Counted from the first letter of the stretch, positions 42,902 to 52,751 are shown. The stretch is 64,000 nucleotides of DNA from Rhizobium aethiopicum (GCF_014197535.1 NZ_JACIFV010000015.1:62001-126000); one strand, 5' to 3'. Numbers and translations: made by a program. The notes: generated by a model from the sequence alone, not told the origin.

Positions 42902-44923
42902 ATGTCGACACCGCGACCGAACGCCCTGCGGCTTGAAACCCTTTGGAACCCACCTGCCGAGGGCAAGGAATTCTCCTATGTCCTGCGCCTCAGGAACCTC
43001 GGCAGCGAACCGCTTTCGAATTTTTCGCTCTGCGTCAGCGGCCCGGGCCGCGTCGATCCCGCCGGGCGGGTCGAAGGCGCAACGGTGTCGCAACGGCTTT
43101 CGAACTTCACCGAATTCCAGCCGCCGGCCAACTTCGTTCTCGGCGCAGGCGACACTTGGACGATCTCCGTCTATGCGCTCAGCTGGCAGTTCCGTCACTG
43201 GACGGACGGCGCGACGAGCGCCTATCTCGCACAGTCCGATGGCAGCACCATCGTGCTCGGCGTCGAGCCGACACGCTCTTCGGTCAGCAATGCGCCGCTG
43301 AAGCGCGGTGCCGAGATCTATCCCGTTCCCGTCAACGCGCCCGTTGCGGTATCGATCATTCCCTGGCCGAACCGCGTCGCCGTCGCATCGCGCCGCCCGC
43401 TGCCGGCGGGTTTTGCGCCGCAGGCGCAGAGCCCTGAAGGGGAGGCGGCGGCGAAAAGTTTCGCGGCGCTGGTGGAGCATCTCTTCGCGGTCGAAGGCAT
43501 CGTGCGAACCGAAGCCGAAGGCGCGGTTCGTGTCGGCCTGAAGGAGGCCGCCACCTTCGGGTCGGAGGCTTATCGGCTGAGCTTCGAAGAAGAGGCGATC
43601 ACGATCGAGGCAAGCAGCCACACCGGCTTCCTTTACGGCCTCGTCACGCTCGGCCAGATCTGGCGCGGTGCCAGGCTGCATCCCGGCGTCTTCCAGTTTC
43701 CGGCATCCGGCGAGATCGTCGACGAGCCGTCGATGGGCTGGCGCGGCCTGCATCTCGATGTCGCCCGCCAGTTCTACGGCGCGGCCGAAGTCAAGAAGCT
43801 GTTGGCGGTGCTTGCCTGGAACAAGCTCAACCGCTTCCACTGGCACCTTTCCGACGACGAGGCCTGGCGCGTGGAGATCGATGCCTACCCGACCCTGACC
43901 GAGATCGGCGCCTGGCGCGGCCACGGTCTCGCCGTGCCGCCGCTTCTGGGTTCGAGCCCGGCCAGGACGGGCGGCTACTACACCAAGCCTGTCATCCGCG
44001 AGATCGTCGCCCTCGCAAAGAACTTCGGCATCGAAATCGTGCCGGAGATCGACATGCCCGGACATTGTTATGCCATGCAGCAGGCCATACCGGAACTGCG
44101 CGACCCGGCCGAGAAAGGCAGCTATCACTCGGTCCAGGGTTTTCCCGACAACTGCATCAATCCGGCACGCGAGCAGACCTACCAAATCGTCGAGACCATT
44201 CTTTCCGAACTCATCGAGCTCTTTCCGTTCAAGACGATCCATCTCGGCGCCGACGAGGTTCCGCTCGGCGCATGGTCCGGCTCTCCGGAAGCGCTGGCGC
44301 GCCTCAGCGCCATCGCCGGCGACGAGGTTGCCGATGCGCATGCCAAGCGGCTGAACGTTGTCACCAACACCCATGGCGCCGACGACATTCACGGCTCAGG
44401 CGCCGCCATCCTGCAGGCGGAATTCCTCGAACGCGTCCAACGCTTCCTGGCGAGCAAGGGCTGCGTCACCGGCGGTTGGGAGGAAGCGGCCCATGGCGAC
44501 GTCATCGACAAGTCGAAAAGCTATCTCTGCAGCTGGCGCAATGTCGAGGTTTCGGCCGAGCTCGCCGAACGCGGCTATCAAATGGTCGTCTGCCCCGGTC
44601 AGGTCTATTATCTCGACATGGCGCTGAGGACGGACTGGGATGAGCCCGGCGCCAGCTGGGCAGGAAATTCGGACGCGGAAAAGCTCTATAATTTCGATCC
44701 GGTCGGCGGCTGGACAGCGCGCCAGAAACAGCAACTGCTCGGCATCCAGGCCTGCATCTGGTCCGAACCGATGACCGATCGCGCCGTCTTCGACCGTCTC
44801 GTCTTCCCACGCCTTTCCGCACTTGCCGAGACCGGCTGGACGAAGCCCTCGTCCAAGTCATGGGACCGTTTCAAGGCGCTCGCGGGGCTGATGCCGCTGC
44901 TCTACGGGTTGCAGGAGTCGTAG
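42902..44923 (+). CDS. Family 20 beta-N-acetylhexosaminidase
   Basis: 673 residues with ribosome binding site AAGGAAGAG. N-terminal accessory beta domains (residues 1-260) precede a (beta/alpha)8 barrel. Barrel markers are MGWRGLHLDVARQFYG, NRFHWHLSDDEAWR, PEIDMPGH and HLGADEVPLG, with the catalytic Asp-Glu pair at D451-E452. It releases terminal N-acetylglucosamine or -galactosamine from oligosaccharides by substrate-assisted catalysis. No signal peptide is visible, so it likely acts in the cytoplasm on imported saccharides such as chitobiose or peptidoglycan fragments. Confidence 0.93.
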   Translation: MSTPRPNALRLETLWNPPAEGKEFSYVLRLRNLGSEPLSNFSLCVSGPGRVDPAGRVEGATVSQRLSNFTEFQPPANFVLGAGDTWTISVYALSWQFRHWTDGATSAYLAQSDGSTIVLGVEPTRSSVSNAPLKRGAEIYPVPVNAPVAVSIIPWPNRVAVASRRPLPAGFAPQAQSPEGEAAAKSFAALVEHLFAVEGIVRTEAEGAVRVGLKEAATFGSEAYRLSFEEEAITIEASSHTGFLYGLVTLGQIWRGARLHPGVFQFPASGEIVDEPSMGWRGLHLDVARQFYGAAEVKKLLAVLAWNKLNRFHWHLSDDEAWRVEIDAYPTLTEIGAWRGHGLAVPPLLGSSPARTGGYYTKPVIREIVALAKNFGIEIVPEIDMPGHCYAMQQAIPELRDPAEKGSYHSVQGFPDNCINPAREQTYQIVETILSELIELFPFKTIHLGADEVPLGAWSGSPEALARLSAIAGDEVADAHAKRLNVVTNTHGADDIHGSGAAILQAEFLERVQRFLASKGCVTGGWEEAAHGDVIDKSKSYLCSWRNVEVSAELAERGYQMVVCPGQVYYLDMALRTDWDEPGASWAGNSDAEKLYNFDPVGGWTARQKQQLLGIQACIWSEPMTDRAVFDRLVFPRLSALAETGWTKPSSKSWDRFKALAGLMPLLYGLQES

Positions 44924-44958
44924 CGCCCGGATTGGCAGGAAGATGATCTGAGGGCGAT

Positions 44959-44992
44959 CCCTTGCCGTCGCAGGAGACGGTGACGGCAAGGG
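44959..44992. terminator. Bidirectional hairpin between GH20 and HxlR genes
   Basis: Perfect 11-base stem (CCCTTGCCGTC/GACGGCAAGGG) with a 12-base loop in the gap between the two convergent genes. It can end transcription from either side. No strong T-run, so termination strength is uncertain. Confidence 0.6.
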
Positions 44993-45005
44993 TATCGGCG
45001 TTGCG

Positions 45006-45482
45006 TCAAGGTGAGCTGTCAGAGGCCGGTTCATCCGTCGCGGGCGGCTCACATCCGGCTGCAACGATGCGAATAGGACGGGTCCCAACAGGAGCGCCAG
45101 TCGCGCGGTCAATGGTGACCGGATCAATCTCGGTTCCGGTCTCGGCATCGAAGAAGCGGGTGACCGCGCCGCCGCCGCGGTGCTTGCGGCCCCAGGCGCC
45201 GATCGCAAACAGCACCGGCAGAAAGTCGCGGCCGGCTTCCGTCAGCACATATTCGTCGCGCGGAGGACGCTCGGAATACCGGCGTTTTTGCAGCAGCCCT
45301 TCCTCGGTCAGCGATGACAGCCGACCCGTCAGCATGGTCGGGGCGATGCCGAGGCTTTTTCGAAAATCATCGAAACGGGTCAGCCCGGCATGGGCGTCGC
45401 GCATGATCAGCATGCTCCACGCATCGCCGACAAGCGCCAGGCTGCGGGCGATCAGGCATGGCTGTTCCGAAAGATTTTTCAT
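45006..45482 (-). CDS. HxlR-family transcriptional regulator
   Basis: 158 residues with the HxlR winged helix: CLIARSLALVGDAWSMLIMRD, FDDFRKSLGIAPTMLTGRLS and the wing RPPRDEYVLTEAGRDF. A Cys sits at position 9, as in redox- or aldehyde-sensing relatives. The C-terminal extension beyond residue 110 is unconserved. Divergent from an SDR gene with a palindrome in the 88-base gap. It likely represses that gene and the quinone reductase after it. Confidence 0.87.
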   Translation of the reverse strand: MKNLSEQPCLIARSLALVGDAWSMLIMRDAHAGLTRFDDFRKSLGIAPTMLTGRLSSLTEEGLLQKRRYSERPPRDEYVLTEAGRDFLPVLFAIGAWGRKHRGGGAVTRFFDAETGTEIDPVTIDRATGAPVGTRPIRIVAAGCEPPATDEPASDSSP

Positions 45483-45508
45483 GTCGATATCTTTTTAGTA
45501 GTGACTTG

Positions 45509-45523
45509 CTATCATTTTGATAG
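45509..45523. promoter_or_regulatory. Palindromic operator candidate for the HxlR regulator
   Basis: CTATCA-TTT-TGATAG, a perfect 6-base inverted repeat in the gap between the HxlR and SDR start codons. Position and symmetry fit a dimeric winged-helix repressor site. Confidence 0.5.
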
Positions 45524-45570
45524 TAACAGCTTGCGCATGGATATTCCACGATAAAACGAAGGCGACGTCG

Positions 45571-46386
45571 ATGAGTAAGAGAGAACGCGGCATTGCCCTG
45601 GTCACCGGGGCTTCCTCCGGCATCGGGCTGGCGACGGCGAAAGCGCTGCGGCGCGACGGTTACCGTGTGTTCGGCACCAGCCGAAAGCCGATCGCCGACA
45701 CCGCCGATGGGATCAGCATGCTGATATGCGACGTCATCGACGATCAATCCGTGCAGAGCACCGTCGACGAGGTTCTCAGCCGGGCAGGGCGGATCGATCT
45801 GCTGGTCAACAATGCCGGGATCGGTCTGCTCGGCGGCGCCGAGGAATCGACGATAGCGCAGGCGAAAGCCGTGTTCGACGTCAATGTCTTCGGCACGCTG
45901 CGCATGACCAATGCGGTGCTACCGGTGATGCGGCGGCAGCGCAGCGGCCGGATCGTCAACCTCAGCTCGATTCTTGGGCTGATCCCGGCGCCCTTCAATG
46001 CGCTCTACGCAGCGACCAAACACGCGATCGAAGGTTATTCGGAATCGCTCGACCATGAAGTGCGCAAACAGGGTATCCGCGTTGTGCTCGTCGAACCCGG
46101 TGTCACCCGCACCTCCTTCGAGGAGAACATGACGCGCCCCGACCGGCCGCTTGCCGTCTATGATGCGGTGCGCGCCGACGCGGAGAAGCTGATGCGCGAG
46201 ATCGTTTCGAAAGGCGATGCGCCCGAGGTGGTCGCCGCAACTGTTATCCGGGCTGCCAACGCGGCCTCGCCCAAGAGACGCTACACGTCCGGGAAAGCAG
46301 CCGGACAGGTCCGCTTCATCCGCCGTTTCCTGCCCGAGTCCTTCGTCGACAAGAGCCTCCGGAAATTCAATCGGCTTTCCGATTGA
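45571..46386 (+). CDS. Short-chain dehydrogenase/reductase
   Basis: 271 residues from the ATG at 45571, with CGAAGGCGA upstream; the frame is open from 45517 but that part overlaps the operator. Motifs: TGASSGIGLA, NNAGIGLLGG and YAATKHAIEG. Resembles the SDR group annotated as oxidoreductases of retinol-dehydrogenase type. Together with the following quinone reductase it may deal with reactive carbonyls, under HxlR control. Confidence 0.88.
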   Translation: MSKRERGIALVTGASSGIGLATAKALRRDGYRVFGTSRKPIADTADGISMLICDVIDDQSVQSTVDEVLSRAGRIDLLVNNAGIGLLGGAEESTIAQAKAVFDVNVFGTLRMTNAVLPVMRRQRSGRIVNLSSILGLIPAPFNALYAATKHAIEGYSESLDHEVRKQGIRVVLVEPGVTRTSFEENMTRPDRPLAVYDAVRADAEKLMREIVSKGDAPEVVAATVIRAANAASPKRRYTSGKAAGQVRFIRRFLPESFVDKSLRKFNRLSD

Positions 46387-46434
46387 ACCTCGTTGCCGCG
46401 CCGCCGGCTCCTCCCAGAAACGAAAGTTCGTCCC

Positions 46435-47436
46435 ATGAAAGCATTCCTGATCGATCGTTACAACAAAGGCGGTGCCCTCAGGCTCGGCCAGAGCCCTGAA
46501 CCGCCGCTGCGCGAAAATGACGTCATGGTCGAGATCCATGCCGCCAGCGTCAACCCGCTGGATGCCAAGATCCGGGACGGAGAGTTCAAGCTGATCCTGC
46601 CTTATCAGCTTCCGTTGGTGCTCGGCAATGATGTCGCCGGCGTCGTGGTGCGAGTGGGCGCCAAGGTCCGCCAATTCAAACCCGGCGACGAGGTCTATGC
46701 GCGGCCCGGCAAGGACCGTATCGGCACCTTTGCCGAGTACATCGCCATCGACGCTGCCGATATTGCGCTGAAGCCCGCCAATCTCGGCATGGAAGAGGCC
46801 GCATCCATTCCGCTTGTGGCACTGACCGCATGGCAGGCGCTGGTCGAGCGCGCCAAGCTGCAGAAGGGGCAGAGGGTGCTGATCCATGCGGGCTCCGGCG
46901 GCGTCGGCACCATCGCGATCCAGCTTGCCAAACATCTCGGCGCCCATGTGGCGACGACGGTGAGCACAGCGAACGTCGATCTGGTGAAAAGCCTCGGCGC
47001 CGACGTGGTGGTCGATTACAAGAAGGACGACTTCGAAAAGCTGCTGAACGGCTATGACGTTGTGCTGAACAGCCTCGGCAAGGAGACGCTGGAGAAATCG
47101 CTCGCCGTCCTCAAGCCCGGCGGCAGGCTGATCTCGATATCGGGTCCTCCCGATCCCGATTTCGCCAGGGAAAACGGCTTCGGCTGGTTGCTGCAGCAGG
47201 TCATGCGCTTCTTGAGCTTCGGCATCCGGCGGAAATCGAAACGCCGGGGGATCGACTATTCCTTCCTCTTCATGACGGCAAACGGCGCGCAGCTCGGCAA
47301 GATCACCGCGCTGATTGAGACGGGCGCCATCCGCCCCGTCATCGACCGGACTTTCCCATTCGAGAAGACCAACGAGGCGCTGGCCTATGTCGAAACGGGA
47401 CGCGCGAAAGGCAAGGTCGTCATCGCTGTGAAGTGA
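46435..47436 (+). CDS. NADP-dependent zinc-less medium-chain oxidoreductase (quinone reductase type)
   Basis: 333 residues from the ATG at 46435. Domain order is the GroES-like fold (NPLDAKIRDGEF) followed by a Rossmann fold (VLIHAGSGGVGTIAIQLAKH, near residue 148). The structural-zinc cysteines of alcohol dehydrogenases are absent, so it belongs to the quinone oxidoreductase-like branch. It lies 48 bases after the SDR gene. Confidence 0.88.
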   Translation: MKAFLIDRYNKGGALRLGQSPEPPLRENDVMVEIHAASVNPLDAKIRDGEFKLILPYQLPLVLGNDVAGVVVRVGAKVRQFKPGDEVYARPGKDRIGTFAEYIAIDAADIALKPANLGMEEAASIPLVALTAWQALVERAKLQKGQRVLIHAGSGGVGTIAIQLAKHLGAHVATTVSTANVDLVKSLGADVVVDYKKDDFEKLLNGYDVVLNSLGKETLEKSLAVLKPGGRLISISGPPDPDFARENGFGWLLQQVMRFLSFGIRRKSKRRGIDYSFLFMTANGAQLGKITALIETGAIRPVIDRTFPFEKTNEALAYVETGRAKGKVVIAVK

Positions 47437-47448
47437 GGTGAAGGCGCA

Positions 47449-48396
47449 TCACTGTCGCTGCCGGTAGGCAGAGGGTGTAACGCCTGTGCCGAGTTTGAAT
47501 GCGCGTGTCATGTGGCTCTGGCTGCTGAAGCCGCAGGCCGAAGCGATCTGTGCGATCGGGTCCGTGCCGCGCAACATCGATTTGGCGCGCTCGACACGCC
47601 GGTGGGCCACCCAGCCATGCGGGGACACGCCGTAGCTTGCCCGGAACATCCGCTGAAAATGAAAGGCGCTGAGCTGTCCGATCGCCGCCAGATCCTGCAA
47701 GTGGATCGTCTCACCGAGATGAGCCTCGATATACTCCAGGCTGCGGCGCCTCATATGAGGAGCGAGGCCGCCGCTGATCGTGCAGGGGCGCATCCCTCCA
47801 TAACGCGGATCGACCCAAAAATCATTGACCGTCTGCGTCATCGCTTCTTCGGCCAGCAGATGATCACCCGCCAACATCGCTTCGGTCAGCTGCCGAAGCG
47901 TATGCGCCACGACGGGTGCATCGGCGAAGGTCACTTCGGCAACAGCCATAAGCCTGGAATCGCGATCGAACGTCTCCGCAAACATCCGGCGCATCTGATC
48001 GTCGGGAACATAGAGATGGACGAAGTCGAAGGGATCCGTGATTTCCCATTCGGAGGAGTGCCCCTGTGGCATGACGCACAAGGCGCCGGGCCGGCCTTGC
48101 GCGGCGGGGCTGCCATCCAGGCGGCGCGTTCCGGCGCCACCGTTGAGATAAAGGCTGAACGTATGTCCGTCCGGCCGCTCATAGCTCATCCTGTCGCTGC
48201 CATTGCTCCAGAGAGCTGCTGATCGCCCGAAACCCAAATCGATCGACTGCGACATCCGCGCAGAGGGAGATGCGGACAAAAACCTGAAAACCGAGAGACG
48301 GCTATCTTTCACCAATTCTTCCCCACACGTGCGAAGCCTTGCCAACAATACCGGTGGACGGCCCACGTGGCGAGTGGGAAGTCCGGGCAGATCCAT
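47449..48396 (-). CDS. AraC-family transcriptional regulator
   Basis: 315 residues from the ATG at 48396; the frame extends to 48474 and no start has a clear ribosome binding site, so the N terminus is uncertain. The ligand-binding region is followed by the double helix-turn-helix near the C terminus (HLQDLAAIGQLSAFHFQRMF and IAQIASACGFSSQSHMTRAF). It is divergent from the EamA transporter gene, which it probably controls, and converges on the quinone reductase with a 12-base gap. Confidence 0.83.
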   Translation of the reverse strand: MDLPGLPTRHVGRPPVLLARLRTCGEELVKDSRLSVFRFLSASPSARMSQSIDLGFGRSAALWSNGSDRMSYERPDGHTFSLYLNGGAGTRRLDGSPAAQGRPGALCVMPQGHSSEWEITDPFDFVHLYVPDDQMRRMFAETFDRDSRLMAVAEVTFADAPVVAHTLRQLTEAMLAGDHLLAEEAMTQTVNDFWVDPRYGGMRPCTISGGLAPHMRRRSLEYIEAHLGETIHLQDLAAIGQLSAFHFQRMFRASYGVSPHGWVAHRRVERAKSMLRGTDPIAQIASACGFSSQSHMTRAFKLGTGVTPSAYRQRQ

Positions 48397-48467
48397 TTCA
48401 TAGCAAGAATCTGCAAGAGACCGGCTCACGGTTGGTCTATCGCTCGAGAAAACGAGGATCACTATCC

Positions 48468-49382
48468 ATGGCAAATGCCGCTCTCTTCATCGCGACTGTC
48501 CTCATATGGGGCACGACCTGGATCGCCATTGCGATGCAGGTCGGTCCCGTGCCGGTCCTGGTCTCGGTCTTTTACAGATTTGCGCTCGCAGCCGTGATCC
48601 TTGTCGCCATCCTGGCTCTCATGCGGCGGCTGAATCTCCCTGCCTTGCGTGACCAACCTTTCATTCTGGCGCAGGCGCTCTGCCTGTTCAGCCTCAATTT
48701 CATCTGTTTCTACACTGCAGCCGGCTTCATTCCCTCAGGGCTGATCTCGGTCATCTTCTCGCTGGCAACGATCTACAATGCCGTCAATGCCCGCCTGTTC
48801 TTCGGCGACCGCATCACCGGCCGCACGCTCCTCGCAGCAGCGCTCGGAGCCACCGGCCTCCTCCTGCTTTTCGGAGAGGAGGTTGTCGTCGATTTCGATA
48901 TGGGCACTTTGAAGGGGATCGGGCTCGCAGCGCTCGGCACGCTGTTCTTCTCGCTCGGCAACATGGCATCACGCCGAAACAGCGCGGCCGGAATCTCACC
49001 GCTGACAGCCAATGGCTGGGGCATGACCTATGGCGCGATCATCCTCCTCTTGCTGATCGCCGTGACGCAAACGCCGGTGGTGGCGCCGCCCGACATCACC
49101 TATCTCACCGCCCTGCTTTATCTCGCGGCAGTCGGATCGGTGATCGGCTTCACCACCTATCTCATGCTGGTCTCCCGCATCGGCTCCTCGCGCGCTGCCT
49201 ATGCCACCGTCCTGTTCCCGATCGTCGCCCTGTCCTTGTCGACGATCTTCGAGGGCTACCACTGGACCAGTCTCGGCCTGATAGGCTTGGCGCTGACACT
49301 TCTCGGCAACGTGGTGATATTCGCACGACCTCTGCCCCGTCGCGCGCGGCAAGAAGATGCGAGGCTGCCGGCAGGCGGCTGA
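48468..49382 (+). CDS. EamA/DMT-family transporter
   Basis: 304 residues from the ATG at 48468 (AACGAGGA upstream). Ten hydrophobic segments in two EamA repeats; the first begins FIATVLIWGTTWIAIAMQVG, the family opening. Typically exports amino acids or metabolites. The AraC regulator is divergent and 71 bases away. Substrate unknown. Confidence 0.87.
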   Translation: MANAALFIATVLIWGTTWIAIAMQVGPVPVLVSVFYRFALAAVILVAILALMRRLNLPALRDQPFILAQALCLFSLNFICFYTAAGFIPSGLISVIFSLATIYNAVNARLFFGDRITGRTLLAAALGATGLLLLFGEEVVVDFDMGTLKGIGLAALGTLFFSLGNMASRRNSAAGISPLTANGWGMTYGAIILLLLIAVTQTPVVAPPDITYLTALLYLAAVGSVIGFTTYLMLVSRIGSSRAAYATVLFPIVALSLSTIFEGYHWTSLGLIGLALTLLGNVVIFARPLPRRARQEDARLPAGG

Positions 49383-49388
49383 GATGTG

Positions 49389-50591
49389 TCAGCCGACCGG
49401 CTTTTGCAGGACGTCGAAGCGCGGATTGGTTTCCGAAAAGATCGGCAGGGCGGCTGCGCCGAGGATCGCTGTATCCTTGCCGGTCATACCGATCATGATG
49501 CGGGGCAACGTCCGCTTTAGGCCGGGATCGAGCGGATCGTGCAGCGGTTCCAGCCGTTCGGCCAGCCGGCGCATCAGTGACGTCGGGATGCTGCCGCCGA
49601 GCACGATGGTCTGCGGATCGAAGGCGAGCTCGAGAAAGTCGACTGTCTGCCGCAGCGGCTGGACGGCCTGATCGAGCCAGGCATCCAGACCGTCGCCGCC
49701 CCTGGCGATCAAGGCGTCGAGATCGTCGGGCGAAAGCTCCTCCGGCTTGACGATACCCATGAATTCGTAGGCGACCGAGGGCGAGATGTAGCGATCCAGG
49801 CAGCCGCGCTTGCCGCAGCTGCAGAGCCTGCCATGCGGCTCGACGATGATATGGCCGATCTCGCCGGCATTGTTGCGGCTGCCCTTGTAGAGATGGCCGT
49901 CGAGAAACATTCCGGCGCCGATGCCGCCGCCGCCGGCGAGAAACAGATAGACGAAGCTGGCCAGACCGCGGGCGACACCGTGAAGACGCTCGCCGATCGC
50001 AGCCGCCGTCGCATCGTTCTCGACCAGGACCGGCACTCCTACCCGTTGTTCCAGTGCATTCCCGACCGGAAAATCCTGCCAGCCCGGCAGGCTGTGCGGG
50101 CTGAGGGACGTGGTGCCGCCTTCGGCGTAGCGGCCGGGCAGGGCGATGCCGACACCGAGCAGCCTGCTCCTGTCGAATGCGAAGCCCTGCTGAAGTTCCT
50201 CGGCAATTGCCTGGAGAGCCGGCATCGCTCTTTCCGGATCGGGGTGTTCGACCTGGTGCTCGATGCGGGCGCAAACGGCGCCCGCGAGGTCGGTCAGCAC
50301 ACCGCTGGCGCGTCGGCGGCCAAGCTCCAGGCCGATCGAATAGGCTCCTTGCGGATTGATGCTGTAGGGAATGATCGGCTGGCCTCGCGCCAGCTTCTGC
50401 GCCTCGGCCGCAACGAGAAGGTGCGACCGCTCCAGCTCCTCGACGATATTCGAGACGGTCTGCGGCGTCAGCGCCGTCATCCGGGCGATCGCAGCCCGCG
50501 ACAGCGAACCGTGGGTGCGGATAGCCTCGATCACCACGCGCCGGTTGTGAGACTTGGCCTGCTCGAGATTCGTGCCGGAGATCGCCTTCAT
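49389..50591 (-). CDS. ROK-family transcriptional regulator (NagC/XylR type)
   Basis: 400 residues. The N terminus is a winged helix (LSRAAIARMTALTPQTVSNI). It is followed by a ROK sugar-kinase-like fold with GIALPGRYAEGG, the DG-type phosphate block LVENDATAAAIGE, and the zinc-site signature SCGKRGCLDRYIS, with CxCGxxGCxE-like cysteines. It senses a sugar or sugar phosphate. It lies 71 bases after the MFS gene and may be the last gene of that minus-strand run. Ends 6 bases from the convergent EamA gene. Confidence 0.88.
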   Translation of the reverse strand: MKAISGTNLEQAKSHNRRVVIEAIRTHGSLSRAAIARMTALTPQTVSNIVEELERSHLLVAAEAQKLARGQPIIPYSINPQGAYSIGLELGRRRASGVLTDLAGAVCARIEHQVEHPDPERAMPALQAIAEELQQGFAFDRSRLLGVGIALPGRYAEGGTTSLSPHSLPGWQDFPVGNALEQRVGVPVLVENDATAAAIGERLHGVARGLASFVYLFLAGGGGIGAGMFLDGHLYKGSRNNAGEIGHIIVEPHGRLCSCGKRGCLDRYISPSVAYEFMGIVKPEELSPDDLDALIARGGDGLDAWLDQAVQPLRQTVDFLELAFDPQTIVLGGSIPTSLMRRLAERLEPLHDPLDPGLKRTLPRIMIGMTGKDTAILGAAALPIFSETNPRFDVLQKPVG

Positions 50592-50662
50592 GTCGCCTTC
50601 AAGGGAAGTGAAGCATCACCCTTGTCACAAGACGGACGCCGATGAAAGCCAGATTTTGGCCT

Positions 50663-51886
50663 TTATCGAACCTCGGCGTCGACAGGCGCAACGGCATTTC
50701 GTCGCTGTAGCAGGCCGAGGATCGTAATCCCCGATAGGCCGGTGAAGGCGCTGAGGACGGCAGTGCCGGAATAGCCGGCCATTGCCGTGCCGGCGGCAAA
50801 GACCAATGCGCCGATCCCGGCGCTGGCAAAGATGTTGACGGAGATCAGCGCGCTGCCGAGCCCCGGTCGATCGGCGATCAGATCCTGCAGATAGGTGATC
50901 GGAATGCTGATGATCGCCGCCGCGCCGATGCCGGCGAGCAAGGTCAGCGCATAGAGGTGCCACGGCTCGGAGGAAAGACCGAGAAGGCCGAGGAACACGG
51001 CATAGATGATGGTGCCGGCGGCAAGCGCCGTCATCTGGCCGGTCTTGCGGGCAATGCGCGACCAGACGATGATGAAGACGACCTCCGGCAATGCGATGAT
51101 GCCGACGAGAATACCGACATCGCTGAGCGCGCCATGTGCCGCCCCGGTGGCGATCAGCGGCAAAAGGGCGTCGTTGAGATGGAGCGTGCTGGTGATGAGT
51201 GCCACCCCGAGGACATGCGCCGAAATCCGCGGCGAAACCACCTGGCGAAGCGCGCCGAGGTAGGTGAGATGATGGGTCGCGGCCATCTCCGTTCCCGCCC
51301 GCTTCGGCAGGGCGAAGACGATGATGCCCTGGCATATCAGGCACGAGATGGCGGCGAAGAGATAGGCCGGCAGCATGCTCGATGCACCCGAGAGCACAAG
51401 GCCTGTTATACCGGGGATCAGCACCCAGGAGAGCGAGATCATGGCGCGCACGCCTGAATTGGCCGTCACCATGTCGCTTCGGTTCATGCCCTGCATTGCC
51501 GCACGCGCATTGGCGAACAGCAGCGAATTCAGCGCCCCGTAGATCGGCAGCGGCAGCAATCCGCTGATGATGAAGATTGCCGCTGTGGGAAAGGCGTAGA
51601 CAATGCCGTAACCGACGATGCCGAAGATGCAGGCGCCGATCATCGCCGAGCGGTATTCGCCGAGCCGATCGGCGAGATTGCCGAGCAGGACACTGACGAC
51701 GACATTCACCGCCGCCGACGCAAAGGTGAGGACGGAATAAAGACCGTCGCTCAGCCCCAGTTCGCGAATGCCGACGACCGAACGATAGGGCGCCGTCATC
51801 GCTCCAGCCATTCCGAAAGTGAAAATGGCGATCATGCTGGCGCGGATCGCCGGATTACGGAAGACGTCGGGAAAGAGGCGGCTCAT
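50663..51886 (-). CDS. MFS transporter, sugar efflux type
   Basis: 407 residues from the ATG at 51886; a TTG at 51934 gives a longer, less likely form. About 12 hydrophobic segments, with the first at IFTFGMAGAMTAPYRSV. The pattern SDGLYSVLTFASAAVNVVVS and LGEYRSAMI resembles SetA-type sugar efflux carriers. It follows the SDR gene (63-base gap) on the minus strand and precedes the ROK regulator, suggesting a sugar-related role. Confidence 0.78.
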   Translation of the reverse strand: MSRLFPDVFRNPAIRASMIAIFTFGMAGAMTAPYRSVVGIRELGLSDGLYSVLTFASAAVNVVVSVLLGNLADRLGEYRSAMIGACIFGIVGYGIVYAFPTAAIFIISGLLPLPIYGALNSLLFANARAAMQGMNRSDMVTANSGVRAMISLSWVLIPGITGLVLSGASSMLPAYLFAAISCLICQGIIVFALPKRAGTEMAATHHLTYLGALRQVVSPRISAHVLGVALITSTLHLNDALLPLIATGAAHGALSDVGILVGIIALPEVVFIIVWSRIARKTGQMTALAAGTIIYAVFLGLLGLSSEPWHLYALTLLAGIGAAAIISIPITYLQDLIADRPGLGSALISVNIFASAGIGALVFAAGTAMAGYSGTAVLSAFTGLSGITILGLLQRRNAVAPVDAEVR

Positions 51887-51949
51887 GCGGTCGATCAATC
51901 GTAAGGGAAAGAGGCAAGAGCGGCCGGCGGGCAAGTCCTGCGGAGATCT

Positions 51950-52726
51950 TCAGTAATGTTCCGATTGCGAGAAGGTCCGCGCAAGCTCGGCCTGGCCGGC
52001 CGTGAGGCCGCAATCCACCGGCAGGCAGACGCCTGTTATCGCTGCTGCCAGCGGCCCGGCAAGGAAGCCCACGGAATTGGCGACGTCCTTGGGATCGACG
52101 ACGCGCTGCAGCGGATACCAGCGGCGCGCTTCTTCGAACACGTTGGGATTGGCGCTCGCGCGCGCTTCCCAGGCCTGCGTCTTCACCGTGCCGGGGGCGA
52201 CGGCGTTGGAGCGGATGCCGAACTTGCCGTATTCGACGGCGACCAGCCGGGTGAAATGCAAAAGGCCAGCCTTGGCGGCGCTATAGGCCGGGTGGCCGAA
52301 GACATGCAGGCCGTTGACCGAGGCGATGTTGACGACCGAACCCTTCGTGGCCTTCAGCATCGGTTCGAAGGCGCGGAAACATAAGAATGGCGCCTCGAGA
52401 TTGAGCGCATTGTCGGCCCGCCAGATCTCGGGCGTCGTATCGTGCAGGCTGGTGGCGCGGGCGGCGCCGGCATTGTTGACGAGGGTTCGAACAACGCCGA
52501 TGCCGGCAGCGCGTTCTGCCAGTTCGGCAATGCTCGCCTCGCTGGTCACATCGCAGCCGACGGCAACGAAACGCTCCGCCGCGCCGAGCTTCGAAGCCAC
52601 CGCGGTGGCGGCAGCCGCATCAATATCGGCAAGCAGTACGACATCATGGTCCTCGGCGAGCCGCGCGGCAATCGCCGCGCCGATATCGCCTGCAGCGCCC
52701 GTCACGACGGCGATCGATTGGCTCAT
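51950..52726 (-). CDS. Short-chain dehydrogenase/reductase
   Basis: 258 residues from the ATG at 52726 (ribosome binding site GGGAG). Motifs TGAAGDIGAAIA, NNAGAARATS and YSAAKAGLLH are all present. Lies 25 bases after the RpiR gene, in a minus-strand run RidA-RpiR-SDR-MFS. Substrate unknown. Confidence 0.88.
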   Translation of the reverse strand: MSQSIAVVTGAAGDIGAAIAARLAEDHDVVLLADIDAAAATAVASKLGAAERFVAVGCDVTSEASIAELAERAAGIGVVRTLVNNAGAARATSLHDTTPEIWRADNALNLEAPFLCFRAFEPMLKATKGSVVNIASVNGLHVFGHPAYSAAKAGLLHFTRLVAVEYGKFGIRSNAVAPGTVKTQAWEARASANPNVFEEARRWYPLQRVVDPKDVANSVGFLAGPLAAAITGVCLPVDCGLTAGQAELARTFSQSEHY

Positions 52727-52751
52727 TTGTTGTCGCTCCCGTTCATATGCT

